Of a stretch of 64,000 bases of DNA, positions 62,518 through 64,000 are shown one piece after another. The notes beneath the pieces are model-generated. The model was given only the letters and a program-made list of their open reading frames with translations. It searched no databases and was not told the DNA's origin. Source of the DNA: Zygaena filipendulae (Eukaryota > Arthropoda > Insecta > Lepidoptera > Zygaenidae); the NCBI GenBank assembly GCA_907165275.2, contig OU015678.1:1984001-2048000 (forward strand), read 5' to 3'. Made by a program: the position numbers and the translations under genes. Position 1 is the stretch's first letter; every line of letters starts with the position of its first letter.

Positions 62518-64000
62518 TTAAAGTTTTGCCTTTTCACCAAGTTTCGACCAAAACGCGTATTTGTCCCACTCCATGTCCTGGTCGAGGGTCAAGCGCTCGT
62601 CGATGTTGAGACGGCACCTTCTGTTGGCCGTGTACGGCAGCCATTCTATCTCCTGATTCGTCCATGTTGGTTTGCTGCGAACGAAAATTTTGATCCTATT
62701 CATTATTGACTAGTTATTCCCCACGGTAATTTCGGAGTTCCCGCGGGAATACCGGGATGAATAAATAAAAAAGCTTTTCAAAAAAAAAATAAACAAAATT
62801 TCATGACGATCGGTTGAGCCGTTAAGGTGTGCAAGCGTAACAAACGAACACAAACTCACTTTCGCATTCATAATAATAAGGATAGCTGTCGCCCGCGGTT
62901 TCACTCGCGGTAATTACAATGTTCCCGCAGGAATTCCGGGCCCATGATACCTACTCATGGATATGTAACATTATAATGGTGAAAGTATTTTTGAAATCGG
63001 TCCAGTAGTTTTTGAATTAACAAACAGACAAAAAATCAAATTTCTCCCCTTTATGATATTAGTTTAACTGTTTAGATTTGGCACAATATTTATTTATTTA
63101 ACTAGCATAACAAAATTTGACTTGTAAGATGCGCAGAAAGTGGGCTTGGTGGCAAACGGATAGGTTTTGCAGGAACCTATTAGTAGGTACATAAACTAGA
63201 ACACGAACGCACAAGAAAGTAGCAGCTACGAGGGCAAACACAAAAAGGGTTTTACACGGGTGCCCTTCAAGAAAAATGGCCATGTGTCATCTCATATGGC
63301 GTAGGTACAGAATACAAATTTTCGATTATTTACCATCTATAGCGTTTGTAACATGCTGTGAACGAAGATTGAAGAAAACATGGAAGTGGAACTCCTGCTA
63401 TAGAACATGGTCAAATAACATCGAACTCAAGCTCAAAGAAATAAGGTTGAGTTTTTTTTATCGTAAATATGTACAATCAAAAGTCGAAAACGAACTTAGC
63501 TTCGTTTCGCTTCGTTTTCGGTGTGACCTACTCTTAATTAACTGCAGCACTCAGCAACTTACCCATTCTTAGCGAAATTACACCAAGCCTCCGTCAGAAA
63601 GTTTACTATCTTCATGTCTTTGTCCGTACAATTTTCAGCCTTTGCTTTCCTATAGAATTCGTAAGCTATGATGTCTCCATGAGACGCACCCTTCAGACCG
63701 AATCTTTTTAGTGTATTAGTATTCATTTGGCCGGGATATGAAAATTTGTACAAATATATATTACTATTATCTTTATCATACATTTTGGATAACAAAGCCA
63801 CAAATAACACTATATCACTGCAATATACATCAGTTAAAAAATCAATGTATTCTGTTTTAGTTTTTTCACCACAGGCATGTCCTTTAAAATAGAACTCCCT
63901 CATGTTTCTAGCTATTTGCAAGGATTGTGGACTATCCTGTTTTAATTTCAAATTCTTTGGTATGAAAGATTGCAAATTGTTCTCGTATATTATGTTGCCG
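62518..64000 (-). CDS. Carboxylesterase, 3' end only (continues past the window)
   Basis: Two minus-strand exons: 63563 to beyond 64000, and 62518-62674. They join at GG|GTAAGT and TTCGCAG|C with consistent phase, giving the last 190 or so residues of an esterase. Landmarks are NFAKNGKPTWTNQEIEWLPY across the junction, the typical esterase segment before the end, and GASHGDIIAYEF with the likely catalytic histidine. The protein ends ...WSKLGEKAKL with no long tail, unlike esterase 1, which is the usual family pattern. Nucleophile and oxyanion loop lie outside the window. It is convergent with esterase 1 and 6.3 kb away, so the two form a small esterase cluster. It is strongly diverged from esterase 1 and much less GC-rich, so it is not a recent duplicate. 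Confidence 0.9.
62706..63065 (-). mobile_element. Two adjacent Helitron-like repeats in the last intron of esterase 2
   Basis: 62710-62882 (CTAGTTATTCCCCACGG to ATAATAATAAGGA), directly followed by 62883-63065 (TAGCTGTCGCCCGCGGTTTC to ATGATATTAGTT). Another near-seamless head-to-tail pair. Confidence 0.7.

Overview
The window is nuclear DNA of an insect, very probably a moth or butterfly. The evidence is a very high density of short Helitron-like repeats built around CCGCGGTTTCACCCGCGG (a type known from Lepidoptera), AT-rich intergenic DNA against GC-rich exons, short GT-AG introns, a lepidopteran-style cytosolic carboxylesterase pair, and DIRS, BEL/Pao and Ty3 retroelements. Host coding DNA is sparse. 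Most of the window is mobile DNA in many layers of nesting.

Host genes. (1) A five-coding-exon gene on the minus strand (7886-12590) encodes a 671-residue CKAP2-family mitotic microtubule protein. A decayed partial copy lies 9 kb away in the same orientation (2502-4190). Both copies are preceded on the left by a second duplicated noncoding block (715-2350 and 5050-5940), so the whole left end looks like an old tandem duplication. (2) A three-coding-exon carboxylesterase on the plus strand (52452-56196) has an intact catalytic triad and a long acidic C-terminal tail. (3) The 3' end of a second carboxylesterase lies on the minus strand (62518-64000), tail to tail with the first and cut by the window edge. 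Two weak candidate exons (43793-43863 and 50242-50424) could belong to an unidentified plus-strand gene.

Mobile DNA by region. 2.5-13 kb: Helitrons and MITEs between and inside the CKAP2 exons. 13.6-18.8 kb: an apparently complete DIRS-type tyrosine-recombinase retrotransposon with 160-bp inverted terminal repeats and an internal complementary region that defines its ends. 19-39 kb: a gene desert of Helitrons, several MITE families and a LINE 3' end split by a MITE. 39.2-42.9 kb: a Ty3-type element (LTR, tRNA-Pro-type primer site, gag-pol) inserted in a MITE and lacking integrase and 3' LTR. 43-48 kb: a TA-flanked hairpin MITE nested in a larger MITE, then an internally deleted BEL/Pao element with two identical 265-bp LTRs and a 5-bp target duplication. 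48.6-49.3 kb: a head-to-tail array of Helitrons. 49.7-50.1 kb: a TTA-flanked MITE. 56-62 kb: more MITEs between the two esterases.

Organisation. I see no operon-like or cooperating gene set. The two esterases are the usual small cluster of a detoxification family. The most informative features are structural: exact element termini, nested insertions that give relative ages, a recently moved but defective BEL copy, and repeated exact Helitron-to-Helitron junctions. All splice sites are read by eye from GT/AG and reading-phase consistency; no transcript evidence was available.
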